A stretch of 24,610 nt of DNA, taken from an uncultured Lachnospiraceae bacterium. Its GTDB lineage: Bacteria; Bacillota; Clostridia; Lachnospirales; Lachnospiraceae. Positions within the stretch are counted from its first letter, which is position 1. Every line of letters begins with the position of its first letter. This document shows positions 7,197 to 14,868 of the stretch, in pieces. Under the pieces are notes generated by a model that saw only the letters and a list, made by a program, of their open reading frames with translations, had not been told where the DNA came from and searched no databases. Location: the NCBI GenBank assembly GCA_900544445.1, contig UQVK01000054.1:1-24610 (forward strand). Reading direction: 5' to 3'. The translations under genes were made by a program, and so were the position numbers.

Positions 7197-7445
7197 ATGG
7201 AACCTGTCAAATCGGTAAAAATTTATCTCAACAATGCGGATGAGGTATGGAAATTCGTGAACATCATCCGGAAATTCAGCGGAGACTATGATCTGGCGGC
7301 GGGAAGCTATACGGTGGACGCCAAATCCATTCTCGGCGTCTGCGCTCTTGGAACGAAAAAACCGCTGGAGTTGAAGCTGGTGGATCCAAGGGGAGAGGAA
7401 AGCAGTCTCCTGACCGCGCTGGGGCAGTACCTGATCCGGGAATGA
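7197..7445 (+). CDS. HPr-like domain protein lacking the active-site histidine
   Basis: An 82-residue protein with an HPr-like pattern: an N-terminal strand (VKSVKIYLNNADEV), then VDAKSILGVCALG, which matches the conserved KSIMGVMSLG region of PTS HPr, and a closing strand and helix. True HPr carries His15 in a HARP motif; here that region reads NNADEVWKF with no histidine. It therefore cannot accept phosphate from Enzyme I at the usual place. A Ser lies in the KSILGV segment, where HPr has its regulatory Ser46. The role is unknown, perhaps a binding or regulatory module. The ATG at 7197 with GGAGG is preferred over an upstream in-frame TTG at 7131, whose coding stretch would run through a terminator. 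Confidence 0.75.
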   Translation: MEPVKSVKIYLNNADEVWKFVNIIRKFSGDYDLAAGSYTVDAKSILGVCALGTKKPLELKLVDPRGEESSLLTALGQYLIRE

Positions 7446-7543
7446 GCGCCTGCTTCCGGCGGGAACCTCTGCCGCAGATATTCTTCCTGACAGCTGCAGT
7501 CCGCTCCTAACCGAAAGGTTCATACCTGATAAACGTTTGGAAA

Positions 7544-7572
7544 TTCTTTTTTTACCTGGCAGGGATTATAAT
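7544..7572 (+). promoter_or_regulatory. Probable promoter of the aldo/keto reductase gene
   Basis: A perfect TATAAT (7567-7572) with a weak TTCTTT (7544-7549) 17 bases upstream. An AAACGTTT palindrome (7531-7538), matching the core of CcpA cre sites but not their flanks, lies just upstream. Confidence 0.55.
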
Positions 7573-7622
7573 GAAGACAGTTCAGAGGAAAAGTTTTTTC
7601 ATAAACAGGGAGGTATGATGCC

Positions 7623-8462
7623 ATGATGAAATTTACATTGAGTAATGGAGTTGAGATGCCCGCCGTGGGGCTGGGTACCTTTCTGATGTCGCCGCAGAAG
7701 GCGGAGCAGGCCGTTTATGACGCGCTCACTCTGGGATACCGCATGATCGACACGGCAAACGGCTACATGAACGAACGCACCGTGGGACGGGGAATGAAGA
7801 AGTCCGGAGTGCCCCGCAGTGAGATTTTCCTTTCTACTAAGCTGTGGCCCAGCGAATATGAGAAGTCCGGTGCGGTGGACAAGTGCCTGGAGCTTCTGGA
7901 TACGGATTACATCGATCTTCTGTATGTGCATCAGCCAGCAGGAAACTTCATGGGCGGCTACCGCCTGCTGGAGAAGGCTTATCGGGAAGGAAAGATCAAG
8001 GCCATCGGCATTTCCAATTTCCATGATGAAAAGCTGGAGAAGCTGCTTGCGGAATGTGAGATCAAACCCCATGTGATCCAGATGGAATCCCATCCCTACT
8101 ATACGGACAAAAAGACGATGGACCGGCTTTCCGAATACGGCACCCGCCTGATGGCATGGTATCCGCTGGGACACGGGGACAGGGCCCTGCTTGAGGAGCC
8201 TGTTTTCACCAGACTCGCGGAAAAATACGGCAAGTCCAACGCGCAGATCATTCTGCGCTGGCATGTCCAGAGAGGCACCGCCGTGATTCCCGGCTCCACC
8301 AACCCGGATCACATCAGGGACAACGCGGATATCTTCGATTTCGAGCTGACGGATGAAGAAATGGCGGAAATCGAAAAGCTGAATAAGAACGTCCGCTATT
8401 ATGAGGCGACACCGGAAAAGGAAGAATCCTACGCATCCATGGTCATCAATCTGGATTCCTAG
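7623..8462 (+). CDS. Aldo/keto reductase
   Basis: A 279-residue NADPH-dependent aldo/keto reductase of the 2,5-diketo-D-gluconate-reductase/prostaglandin-F-synthase branch, reducing aldehydes or ketones in the cytoplasm. The catalytic tetrad is visible: Asp43, Tyr48, Lys73 and His103 (DTANGY, STKLW, YVHQP). The cofactor-binding segment IPGSTNPDHI is near the C-terminus. Length fits the family. The ribosome site GGGAGG (7608-7613) is followed by ATGs at 7615 and 7618 that stop within three codons, then by the true ATG at 7623; an ATG at 7626 is also possible. The gene has its own promoter and a strong terminator, so it is monocistronic. Physiological substrate unknown. Confidence 0.93.
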   Translation: MMKFTLSNGVEMPAVGLGTFLMSPQKAEQAVYDALTLGYRMIDTANGYMNERTVGRGMKKSGVPRSEIFLSTKLWPSEYEKSGAVDKCLELLDTDYIDLLYVHQPAGNFMGGYRLLEKAYREGKIKAIGISNFHDEKLEKLLAECEIKPHVIQMESHPYYTDKKTMDRLSEYGTRLMAWYPLGHGDRALLEEPVFTRLAEKYGKSNAQIILRWHVQRGTAVIPGSTNPDHIRDNADIFDFELTDEEMAEIEKLNKNVRYYEATPEKEESYASMVINLDS

Positions 8463-8522
8463 GAGTGACGGGTAAGGAGTATTAAAAAAATATCAGGCAA
8501 AAGGAACGGAAACGGCAAAGAG

Positions 8523-8551
8523 CGGAGCGCAGAGAAAGCGCTCCGTTTTTT
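8523..8551 (+). terminator. Rho-independent terminator of the aldo/keto reductase gene
   Basis: Perfect 8-bp arms CGGAGCGC (8523-8530) and GCGCTCCG (8538-8545), a 7-base loop and six T's. Confidence 0.93.
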
Positions 8552-8581
8552 ATTGCTTTTCCGGAGTGTTCAATTTTTGGA

Positions 8582-8610
8582 TTGTTGGGCAGAACGCTTT
8601 ATGGTATGCT
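8582..8610 (+). promoter_or_regulatory. Promoter of the GH36 alpha-galactosidase gene
   Basis: TTGTTG (8582-8587), 17 bases, TATGCT (8605-8610). It implies an untranslated leader of roughly 80 bases that contains the hairpins at 8641-8682. Confidence 0.65.
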
Positions 8611-8630
8611 GAAGGAAAGCCATAAACCAT

Positions 8631-8690
8631 GAAAGGATGGGGCGCGTTTCTTCACACCGCGCCGGAATGCCGCTCCGGCGGCAGAAAGGA
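8631..8690 (+). repeat. Hairpin leader bracketed by two AAAGGA sequences
   Basis: GAAAGGATG (8631-8639) is followed by a hairpin GGCGCG (8641-8646)/CGCGCC (8658-8663), then GCCGC (8669-8673)/GCGGC (8678-8682) with a TCCG loop, then AGAAAGGA (8683-8690), the ribosome site for the ATG at 8699. The CGGCGGCAGAAAGGA end matches the end of the 4383-4475 unit. Confidence 0.65.
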
Positions 8691-8698
8691 AAACGGAT

Positions 8699-10903
8699 AT
8701 GGGCATCTTTTATGAGGAAAACGGCAGGGTTTTCACCCTGCAGACCAGACACAGCACCTACCAGATGAAAGCGGACGGACAAGGGGTTCTGCTTCACACG
8801 TTTTACGGAGAAAAGACGGACAATACCGACCTGTCCTGTCTGATTACAAGGGGAGACAGGGGCTTTTCCGGAAATCCCTTCTCCATGGGCGGCACGGACC
8901 GGACCTATTCGCTGGATACCTTCCCGCAGGAATATTCCTGCTTCGGAACGGGGGACTACCGGATCAGCGCGCTGAAGGTGCAGAACGCGGACGGAAGCAG
9001 GGCGGTCTCCCTGCGCTATGCGGGCCACAGCATCGAAAAGGGAAAATATGACCTGACCGGCCTTCCTGCGGCATACGGAACGCCGGAGGAGGCGGAAACG
9101 CTGACGGTGGAGCTGAAGGATGAGGAGAGCGGCGTGGCGGTACGCCTGTATTACGGCGTATTTGAAGAACTGGATGTGATCACCCGGGCGGCCAGGATCG
9201 TCAATGAGGGAAAGCAGGGCGTGACCCTTCTGAAAGCCGCGAGCCTCTGCCTGGACTGGCAGGCGGGCGACTATGACTGGCTCACCTTCCATGGCAGGCA
9301 CGCGATGGAGAGAAACCTTCAGAGAACCGGGATCGCTCACGGCGTGCAGTCCATCGGAAGCGTGCGCGGCGCGTCCAGCCATCACTACAATCCCTTTGTG
9401 ATGATCTGCGGAAAGAATACGGATGAGGAGAGGGGAGACTGCTACGGCTTCTCCTTTGTTTACAGCGGGGAATTCCTGATGGAGGCGGAGAAGGATCAGA
9501 TGGACCAGACCAGGCTGGTCTGCGGCATTCATCCGGATAATTTTGCCTGGAAGCTGGAGCCCGGCGAGAGCTTCACTGCGCCGGAGGTGCTGATGGCCTA
9601 CAGCGGCCAGGGCCAGGGCGGCGTCAGCCGGATCTTCCACAGGCTGATCCGTGACCACATCTGCCGCGGCCAGTGGAAGCACAGCCGCAGGCCCGTGCTG
9701 ATCAATAACTGGGAAGGAACCTATTTTGACTTCACCGGAGACAAGCTGGTGGACATCGCGAAGGATGCGGCGAAGCTGGGAATCGAGCTTTTCGTCATGG
9801 ACGACGGCTGGTTTGGAAAGCGTGACAGCGACAATTCCGGCCTGGGCGACTGGTATCCCAATGAAGAAAAGCTTGGCTGCACCCTGAAGGAGCTGGGAGA
9901 GCGCATCACGGCTCTGGGCCTCCGGTTCGGCATCTGGTTCGAGCCGGAATGCATTTCCATCGACAGCGACCTGTACCGGGCCCATCCCGAATGGGCGGTG
10001 GCGGTTCCCGGAAGGAACCCGGTGCTCAGCCGCAACCAGCTCATCCTCGATTTTTCCAGGGAGGACGTGCAGGATTATCTGATCGAACGCATTTCCGACG
10101 TGTTGCAGAGCGCGCCCATCACCTATGTGAAATGGGACTTCAACCGGAGCATCTGTGATAAATACAGCCATGCCTTGCCGGCGGACAGACAGGGAGAGAT
10201 GGCGCACCGCTTCATTCTGGGCCTGTACCGGGTTCTGGAGACGCTGACCAGAGACTTCCCACAGGTTCTCTTCGAGGGCTGCAGCGGCGGAGGCGGCCGT
10301 TTCGACGCGGGCATGCTATACTACACGCCGCAGATCTGGTGCAGTGACGATACAGATGCTATCGAACGCCTGCAGATTCAGTATGGCACCTCCTTCGGCT
10401 ATCCGGTCAGCGCCATGGGCGCTCATGTGTCCGCGGTACCCAACCACCAGACCGGGCGGATGACGCCTCTTTCCACCAGAGGATGCGTGGCCATGGCGGG
10501 TACCTTCGGCTATGAGCTCGACCTGAATAAGCTGACGGAGGAGGAAAAGGAAGAGATCAGCGGCCAGATCCGCACCTTTAAGGAGTTCTATGACTGCATC
10601 CAGTACGGCGACTATTACCGCCTGACCAGCCCCCTTTCAGGAAGCTGTACGGTATGGGAGACGGTGGCGCCAGACGCTTCCGAGGCGTTGGTGAGCGCGG
10701 TATATCATCACGTGCAGGCGAATCCCGTACCCGTCTATGTGAAGCTGCGCGGCCTGGAGGAAAAGGCTTCCTACCGCCTCAGCCTGGTGGGCAAAGAAGA
10801 GGAAATGACTTTAAGCGGCGCGGCCCTGATGCATGCGGGCCTGCCCATTCCGCCTGCGAAGGGCGACTACTGCGCGTGGCAGATTCATCTGGTCAGAATA
10901 TAA
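8699..10903 (+). CDS. GH36 alpha-galactosidase
   Basis: A 734-residue cytoplasmic glycoside hydrolase that releases alpha-1,6-linked galactose from melibiose, raffinose or stachyose, by retaining chemistry. An N-terminal beta-sandwich precedes the catalytic barrel. The GH36 signatures are clear: MDDGWFG, WFEPE, and the nucleophile in VKWDFNR (Asp480). The acid/base lies in CSDDTDA (first Asp, 550), close in number to the well-studied AgaB of Geobacillus (478 and 548 from memory). SGGGGRFD and the C-terminal antiparallel domain are present. No signal peptide is visible. The gene stands alone, with no transporter beside it, so substrate uptake must be encoded elsewhere. Confidence 0.96.
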   Translation: MGIFYEENGRVFTLQTRHSTYQMKADGQGVLLHTFYGEKTDNTDLSCLITRGDRGFSGNPFSMGGTDRTYSLDTFPQEYSCFGTGDYRISALKVQNADGSRAVSLRYAGHSIEKGKYDLTGLPAAYGTPEEAETLTVELKDEESGVAVRLYYGVFEELDVITRAARIVNEGKQGVTLLKAASLCLDWQAGDYDWLTFHGRHAMERNLQRTGIAHGVQSIGSVRGASSHHYNPFVMICGKNTDEERGDCYGFSFVYSGEFLMEAEKDQMDQTRLVCGIHPDNFAWKLEPGESFTAPEVLMAYSGQGQGGVSRIFHRLIRDHICRGQWKHSRRPVLINNWEGTYFDFTGDKLVDIAKDAAKLGIELFVMDDGWFGKRDSDNSGLGDWYPNEEKLGCTLKELGERITALGLRFGIWFEPECISIDSDLYRAHPEWAVAVPGRNPVLSRNQLILDFSREDVQDYLIERISDVLQSAPITYVKWDFNRSICDKYSHALPADRQGEMAHRFILGLYRVLETLTRDFPQVLFEGCSGGGGRFDAGMLYYTPQIWCSDDTDAIERLQIQYGTSFGYPVSAMGAHVSAVPNHQTGRMTPLSTRGCVAMAGTFGYELDLNKLTEEEKEEISGQIRTFKEFYDCIQYGDYYRLTSPLSGSCTVWETVAPDASEALVSAVYHHVQANPVPVYVKLRGLEEKASYRLSLVGKEEEMTLSGAALMHAGLPIPPAKGDYCAWQIHLVRI

Positions 10904-10989
10904 AGAGGGTCAGGGCAGCTCAGACTGAAGGGCTGTCAGGATAGCCTGAATAAATAATGATAATTATTATTAATTAAAAGAAAACGGAA

Positions 10990-11050
10990 AAAAACCCGGG
11001 AAAACGCAGGAAAAGAGAAGAAATACCGCGTTATTTCGGGTTTTTCCTGC
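10990..11050 (+). other. Mutually exclusive stems between GH36 and ldh
   Basis: AAAAACCCG (10990-10998) can pair with CGGGTTTTT (11037-11045). Alternatively GCAGGAAAA (11006-11014) can pair perfectly with TTTTCCTGC (11042-11050). The two right arms overlap by four bases, so only one stem can form fully. A small AU-rich hairpin (11020-11025/11032-11037) lies inside. It probably ends GH36 transcription; a switch is possible but unproven. The upstream 10947-10978 stretch is almost pure A/T. Confidence 0.5.
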
Positions 11051-11078
11051 TTGCTAATTCCCAGCAATATGGTAGGAT
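11051..11078 (+). promoter_or_regulatory. Probable ldh promoter
   Basis: TTGCTA (11051-11056), 16 bases, TAGGAT (11073-11078). Confidence 0.5.
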
Positions 11079-11103
11079 ATAGAAAACAAAGAAAAATAAT
11101 CAG

Positions 11104-11126
11104 GCCGCAGACGCGGCAGGAAGGAG
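11104..11126 (+). promoter_or_regulatory. Small hairpin joined to the ldh ribosome site
   Basis: GCCGC (11104-11108) and GCGGC (11113-11117) with loop AGAC are followed at once by AGGAAGGAG, five bases before the ATG at 11132. It is a minimal form of the GC-hairpin plus purine-tract arrangement seen before the GH36 and GH4 genes. Confidence 0.5.
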
Positions 11127-11131
11127 ACTGT

Positions 11132-12088
11132 ATGAAAAAAGTGATCAATAACAGAAAGGCGGCCATCATCGGCTGCGGCTTTGTGGGTTCTGCATCAGCC
11201 TTCAGCCTGATGCAGAGCGGCCTTTTTTCCGAGCTGGTTCTGATCGACGCGAACCGGGAGAAGGCGGAAGGGGAAGCGCTGGATATCGCTCACGGCATTC
11301 CCTTCGCCAGACAGATGAAAATTTATGCGGGAGACTATGACGATATCATGGATTCCGCCGTGATCATTGTGACTGCAGGAGCAAATCAGAAGCCGGAGGA
11401 AACCCGGCTGGATCTGGTGCATAAGAATGTGAACATTTTCAAAAGCATCATTCCGGAGGTCGCAAAGAGGGACTACCAGGGTATTCTCCTGATCGTTGCA
11501 AACCCGGTGGATATTCTGACCTATACGGCGCTGAAGCTGAGCGGCATGCCGGAGAACAGGGTGATCGGCTCAGGGACTGTGCTGGATACCGCCAGGCTGA
11601 AATACCGCCTTGGCGAGCACCTCTCCGTGGACAGCCGGAGTGTGCATGCCTTTATTGTAGGAGAGCATGGGGACAGCGAGATCGCTGTATTCAGCAGCGC
11701 GAACGTGTCCGGAATTCCGCTGAACCGCTTCTGCGAGATGCGCGGACATTTTGAACATGAGGCGGCCACCCGCAGGATTGCCGAAGAGGTGAAGAACAGC
11801 GCCTATGAAATCATTGCGAAGAAGCATGCCACCTATTACGGCATCGCCATGTCCGTTAAGAGAATCTGCGAAGCCATCGTGCGGGATGAAAAGTCCATTC
11901 TTCCCGTTTCTTCCATGATGCACGGGGAATATGGAATCAGCGACGTGGCTCTGAGCATGCCCGCCATCGTGGGAAAGGACGGCGTTGAGACCCGGGTGCC
12001 CATTTCCATCAGCGAAGAGGAGGAGGCGAAGCTGAAGGAGTCCGCGGATACGCTGAAAAAGGTCATCGAAGGGTTGGAGCTTGGCTGA
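11132..12088 (+). CDS. ldh: L-lactate dehydrogenase
   Basis: A 318-residue cytoplasmic NAD-dependent dehydrogenase converting pyruvate to L-lactate at the end of fermentation. The dinucleotide fold starts with IGCGFVGSASA. The substrate loop reads ANQKPEETRLDLV, with Gln in the position that marks lactate rather than malate dehydrogenase (Arg there). The catalytic Asp152-Arg155 (DTARLKYRL) and proton-relay His179 (GEHGDSE) are present, as is NPVDILTY. The ATG at 11132 follows AAGGAG at the right distance; a longer reading upstream runs through the promoter and is not credible. The gene is monocistronic and faces the glg genes tail to tail. Confidence 0.93.
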   Translation: MKKVINNRKAAIIGCGFVGSASAFSLMQSGLFSELVLIDANREKAEGEALDIAHGIPFARQMKIYAGDYDDIMDSAVIIVTAGANQKPEETRLDLVHKNVNIFKSIIPEVAKRDYQGILLIVANPVDILTYTALKLSGMPENRVIGSGTVLDTARLKYRLGEHLSVDSRSVHAFIVGEHGDSEIAVFSSANVSGIPLNRFCEMRGHFEHEAATRRIAEEVKNSAYEIIAKKHATYYGIAMSVKRICEAIVRDEKSILPVSSMMHGEYGISDVALSMPAIVGKDGVETRVPISISEEEEAKLKESADTLKKVIEGLELG

Positions 12089-12123
12089 GAAAAGCAGCCG
12101 GATTGAGGGGCGCTGCCCCAAAA

Positions 12124-12167
12124 GCCGCCGGCCGCAGACGTGATGTTCACGTCTGTCAGCCGGCGGC
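12124..12167 (-). terminator. Long hairpin between convergent ldh and glgD
   Basis: Outer perfect 9-bp arms (12124-12132/12159-12167) enclose inner perfect 9-bp arms (12135-12143/12147-12155) with a TGT loop. A T-run follows only in the minus direction (TTTT), so it best terminates glgD while acting as a barrier for ldh. Confidence 0.7.
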
Positions 12168-12207
12168 CTTCCATTCCATTCAGAAACTGGCTTGTATGAC
12201 GCCGGGG

Positions 12208-13350
12208 TTATACAACCTGGTACTTCGCCACATAGACAGGAAGGCTGTCGGTTCCCCGCATCTCCTTTCCTGCGGTGATGGTGACGTCCTTATCGGTAAC
12301 GATGTATTCCAGATTCGCGCCCTCTTCCACCACGGTATCCTGCATCAGGACGCAGTTTTTCACCTTCGCACCTTTGCCGATCTTCACGCCTCTGAAGAGA
12401 ACGCTGTTTTCCACTTCTCCCTCAATGACGCAGCCGTCGGCAGCCATGATATTCTCCGCGCGTGAGCCGTTGATGTAACGGGTCGGATTGTCGTCACGGA
12501 TCTTGGTGTATACAGGGTTGGCTGAGAACAGCGCGTTCAGATTGTCCTCATCCAGAAGCTTCATGTTTTCGTCAAAGTAACTCTTCATATCGCAGATGCG
12601 CGCGATATAGCCGTCAAACTTAAAGCCTCTCACATTCAGCCGGTCCAGAGAACGGGCGAGAATGTCACGTTCGAAATAAATATCGCCGCGCATGAAAGCC
12701 TTTTCAATGCAGCTGATCAGAAGCTCACGATCCATTATGTAGATGTTCAGGCAGAAATTCTGTATCCCTGTTTCCTGTGGATTGATAAACATCTGTTTCA
12801 CTCTGCCGTCTTCCAGAGCCAGCGTATAATACATTTCCTTACGCAGCGCGGAAGAATTCAGAGCGGCGTCGGGAAGCTCCTCTTCGGAATAAGCGATGGT
12901 CACATCCGCCCCGCTGTTCACATGGGCGTCGATCAACGCGTTAAAATCAAAATTCATGGCGGTGTTCGCATCCGACATTACCACATATTTTTCCTTCTGA
13001 TCCCGCAGGAATCCGACAATGCTGGCCAGGGCTTCCACACGGCCGGTGTAGATTTTTACGGTTTTGTCTGAATAGGGCGGGAAAATATGCAGACCGCCGT
13101 TTTTACGGGTCAGGTCCCATTCGCGGCCGGAGCCGAGATGGTCCATCAGGGAATGATAATTCCTGCGGACGACGATGGAAACATTTCCGATGCCGCAGTT
13201 TACCATACTGGACAGAATGAAGTCCACCATACGGTAACGGCTGGCAAACGGGATGGAGGCCATCAGACGTTCGGTGACCAGCTCAGGTACCAGAGAATCA
13301 TAACTGTTCGGGAAAATGATGCCCAGTGCATCTGCGTTGGAATTTACCAT
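12208..13350 (-). CDS. glgD: Glucose-1-phosphate adenylyltransferase subunit GlgD
   Basis: A 380-residue paralogue of GlgC with a nucleotidyltransferase-like N-terminal domain and a C-terminal left-handed helix of hexapeptide repeats. The N-terminus lacks the catalytic GGxGxRLxPLT glycine loop: it reads [29 protein letters not shown] stands in place of the GlgC catalytic aspartate motif, while [14 protein letters not shown] and [14 protein letters not shown] remain recognisable. In Bacilli and Clostridia GlgD acts as a modulatory subunit raising GlgC activity in a heterotetramer. The start overlaps the glgC stop by seven bases (ATGGTAA), giving translational coupling and a fixed ratio. Confidence 0.92.
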   Translation of the reverse strand: MVNSNADALGIIFPNSYDSLVPELVTERLMASIPFASRYRMVDFILSSMVNCGIGNVSIVVRRNYHSLMDHLGSGREWDLTRKNGGLHIFPPYSDKTVKIYTGRVEALASIVGFLRDQKEKYVVMSDANTAMNFDFNALIDAHVNSGADVTIAYSEEELPDAALNSSALRKEMYYTLALEDGRVKQMFINPQETGIQNFCLNIYIMDRELLISCIEKAFMRGDIYFERDILARSLDRLNVRGFKFDGYIARICDMKSYFDENMKLLDEDNLNALFSANPVYTKIRDDNPTRYINGSRAENIMAADGCVIEGEVENSVLFRGVKIGKGAKVKNCVLMQDTVVEEGANLEYIVTDKDVTITAGKEMRGTDSLPVYVAKYQVV

Positions 13351-14552
13351 TGTTCTTCACCGCCTTTTACATTATTCTTTACCATGGCATGAGGGCCGAT
13401 TTTGGCGCCATCCCCAATATAGACACCGGGGCCGACCGTGGCAACGCCGTTTTCACTCTCGGAAGGCATTGCGCCGACCACCGCGTTTTCGCCGATCACC
13501 ACATTCTCAGCGACGATACAGTGTTCCACCACCGCGCCGGCCTTGATAACCGTACCGCCCATAACAACGGCATCCTCCACCTTCGCGCCGGCTTCCACGC
13601 GGACGCCTGCGAACAGAATGGAGTGCTTTACGGTGCCTTCCACATGGCAGCCGTCTGTGATCATGGAATTTTCCACCACCGCGCCCCGGCAGATCCGGTG
13701 ACCGGTCATTCCGCTGTTGCGGCTGTAGATCTTCCAGTCGCTGTCAAACAGATTAATGCCGCTGTGCTCCGGATCCAGAACTTCCATGTTCGCTTCCCAG
13801 AGAGAGGAAATGGTTCCCACGTCTTTCCAGTATCCGTTGAAACGGTAAGCGTACATGCTGCGTCCGTCGCGCAGAAGATTGGGGATAATGTTATTACCGA
13901 AGTCGTTCTCCGATTCCGGATCTTCTTCATCCTCGATCAGGTATCTCTTTAAAATATCCCAGTTGAAAATATAGATTCCCATGGAAGCCAGATTGGATTT
14001 CGGCTCCTTCGGTTTTTCCTGGAATTCGGTGATCCGGTCGTTCTCATCCGCTACCATGAGTCCGAAACGGGACGCCTCCTCCCACGGAACCTCCATGACT
14101 GCTACGCTGAACTCCGCATTTTTTTCCTTATGGAATCTGAGAAAATCGCTGTAGTCCTGCTTGCAGATCTGATCTCCTGAAAGGATGATCACATACTGCG
14201 GATTATACCGTTCGATGAAGGAAATATTCTGGTAGATCGCGTTTGCGGTACCCTTGTACCAGTCGGAACCGGTTGCCTGCTGATAGGGCTGAAGGATATG
14301 AACGCCTCCATGCAGGCGGTCCAGATCCCAGGGCTGTCCGTTTCCGATGTACTCGTTGAGCACAAGCGGCTGATACTGGGTCAGAACACCCACAGTATCG
14401 ATGCCGGAATTAATGCAGTTGGACAGCGGAAAATCGATGATACGGTACTTTCCGCCGAAGGGAACTGCGGGTTTTGCCAGCTTCTGGGTCAGGGCGTACA
14501 GACGCGATCCCTGGCCGCCGGCAAGAAGCATTGCTATCATTTCTTTGGCCAT
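13344..14552 (-). CDS. glgC: Glucose-1-phosphate adenylyltransferase (ADP-glucose pyrophosphorylase)
   Basis: About 402 residues. It catalyses ATP + glucose-1-phosphate to ADP-glucose + PPi, the committed step of bacterial glycogen synthesis. [14 protein letters not shown] is the nucleotide loop, [11 protein letters not shown] follows, [10 protein letters not shown] binds substrate and FQEKPK holds the glucose-1-phosphate lysine. The aspartate motif reads LSGDQ rather than the common LSGDH. The C-terminus is a left-handed beta helix. I start it at 14552, where AGGGGG lies upstream; the ATG at 14573 overlaps poor leader sequence. It is first gene of a glgC-glgD operon, with no glgA, glgB or glgP here. 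Confidence 0.94.
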   Translation of the reverse strand: MAKEMIAMLLAGGQGSRLYALTQKLAKPAVPFGGKYRIIDFPLSNCINSGIDTVGVLTQYQPLVLNEYIGNGQPWDLDRLHGGVHILQPYQQATGSDWYKGTANAIYQNISFIERYNPQYVIILSGDQICKQDYSDFLRFHKEKNAEFSVAVMEVPWEEASRFGLMVADENDRITEFQEKPKEPKSNLASMGIYIFNWDILKRYLIEDEEDPESENDFGNNIIPNLLRDGRSMYAYRFNGYWKDVGTISSLWEANMEVLDPEHSGINLFDSDWKIYSRNSGMTGHRICRGAVVENSMITDGCHVEGTVKHSILFAGVRVEAGAKVEDAVVMGGTVIKAGAVVEHCIVAENVVIGENAVVGAMPSESENGVATVGPGVYIGDGAKIGPHAMVKNNVKGGEEQW

Positions 14553-14592
14553 AATGATATCCCCCTGGTTCATATTAAATGGTGATGTTGAA

Positions 14593-14601
14593 ATTGTACC
14601 A
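14593..14601 (-). promoter_or_regulatory. Extended -10 of the glgCD promoter
   Basis: On the minus strand, TGG-TACAAT (14601 to 14593) is an extended -10 about 40 bases before the glgC start. No good -35 is seen. Confidence 0.5.
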
Positions 14602-14735
14602 CAAAAACGATAAAAAGGACAGCCTTTTGTGCAAAAGAGAGAAATTTTTTTCCTGGATTTTACAAAGCTGTAAGAGATATCAATAGGTTTCTATGGATTG
14701 GGGACGAAAGAAGCCACAGAACCGCCATAAGAAGC

Positions 14736-14764
14736 TGGACGGGCCCGAAAATCTGAATTATAAT
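14736..14764 (+). promoter_or_regulatory. Probable promoter of the DUF4091 gene
   Basis: TGGACG (14736-14741), 17 bases, perfect TATAAT (14759-14764). The rest of the 14574-14868 gap shows no gene I can support. Confidence 0.55.
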
Positions 14765-14868
14765 CGAAACAGAATTTCGAATATCCGGAAGCGGGAAGGC
14801 GCCGCTGTCTTTGCAGAGCTTTCCCTAAAGAAGGATGATCTGATTACGGTGAGATGGAGGGATATCAA

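Noticed and set aside
7138..7218. 26-codon open frame after an AAGGGGAAG tract
   Set aside because: It runs through a terminator hairpin and overlaps the HPr-like start; no sign of a conserved leader peptide.
8570..10207. Minus-strand open frame of 545 residues
   Set aside because: Antisense to GH36, whose catalytic motifs are intact, and it crosses the GH36 promoter.
11051..11131. N-terminal extension of lactate dehydrogenase
   Set aside because: The region contains the predicted promoter and ribosome site, and the extension does not resemble the family.
12107..12121. Separate ldh terminator at GGGGC-GCT-GCCCC
   Set aside because: A 5-bp stem with no T-run after it on the plus strand; the larger hairpin at 12124 is the better candidate.
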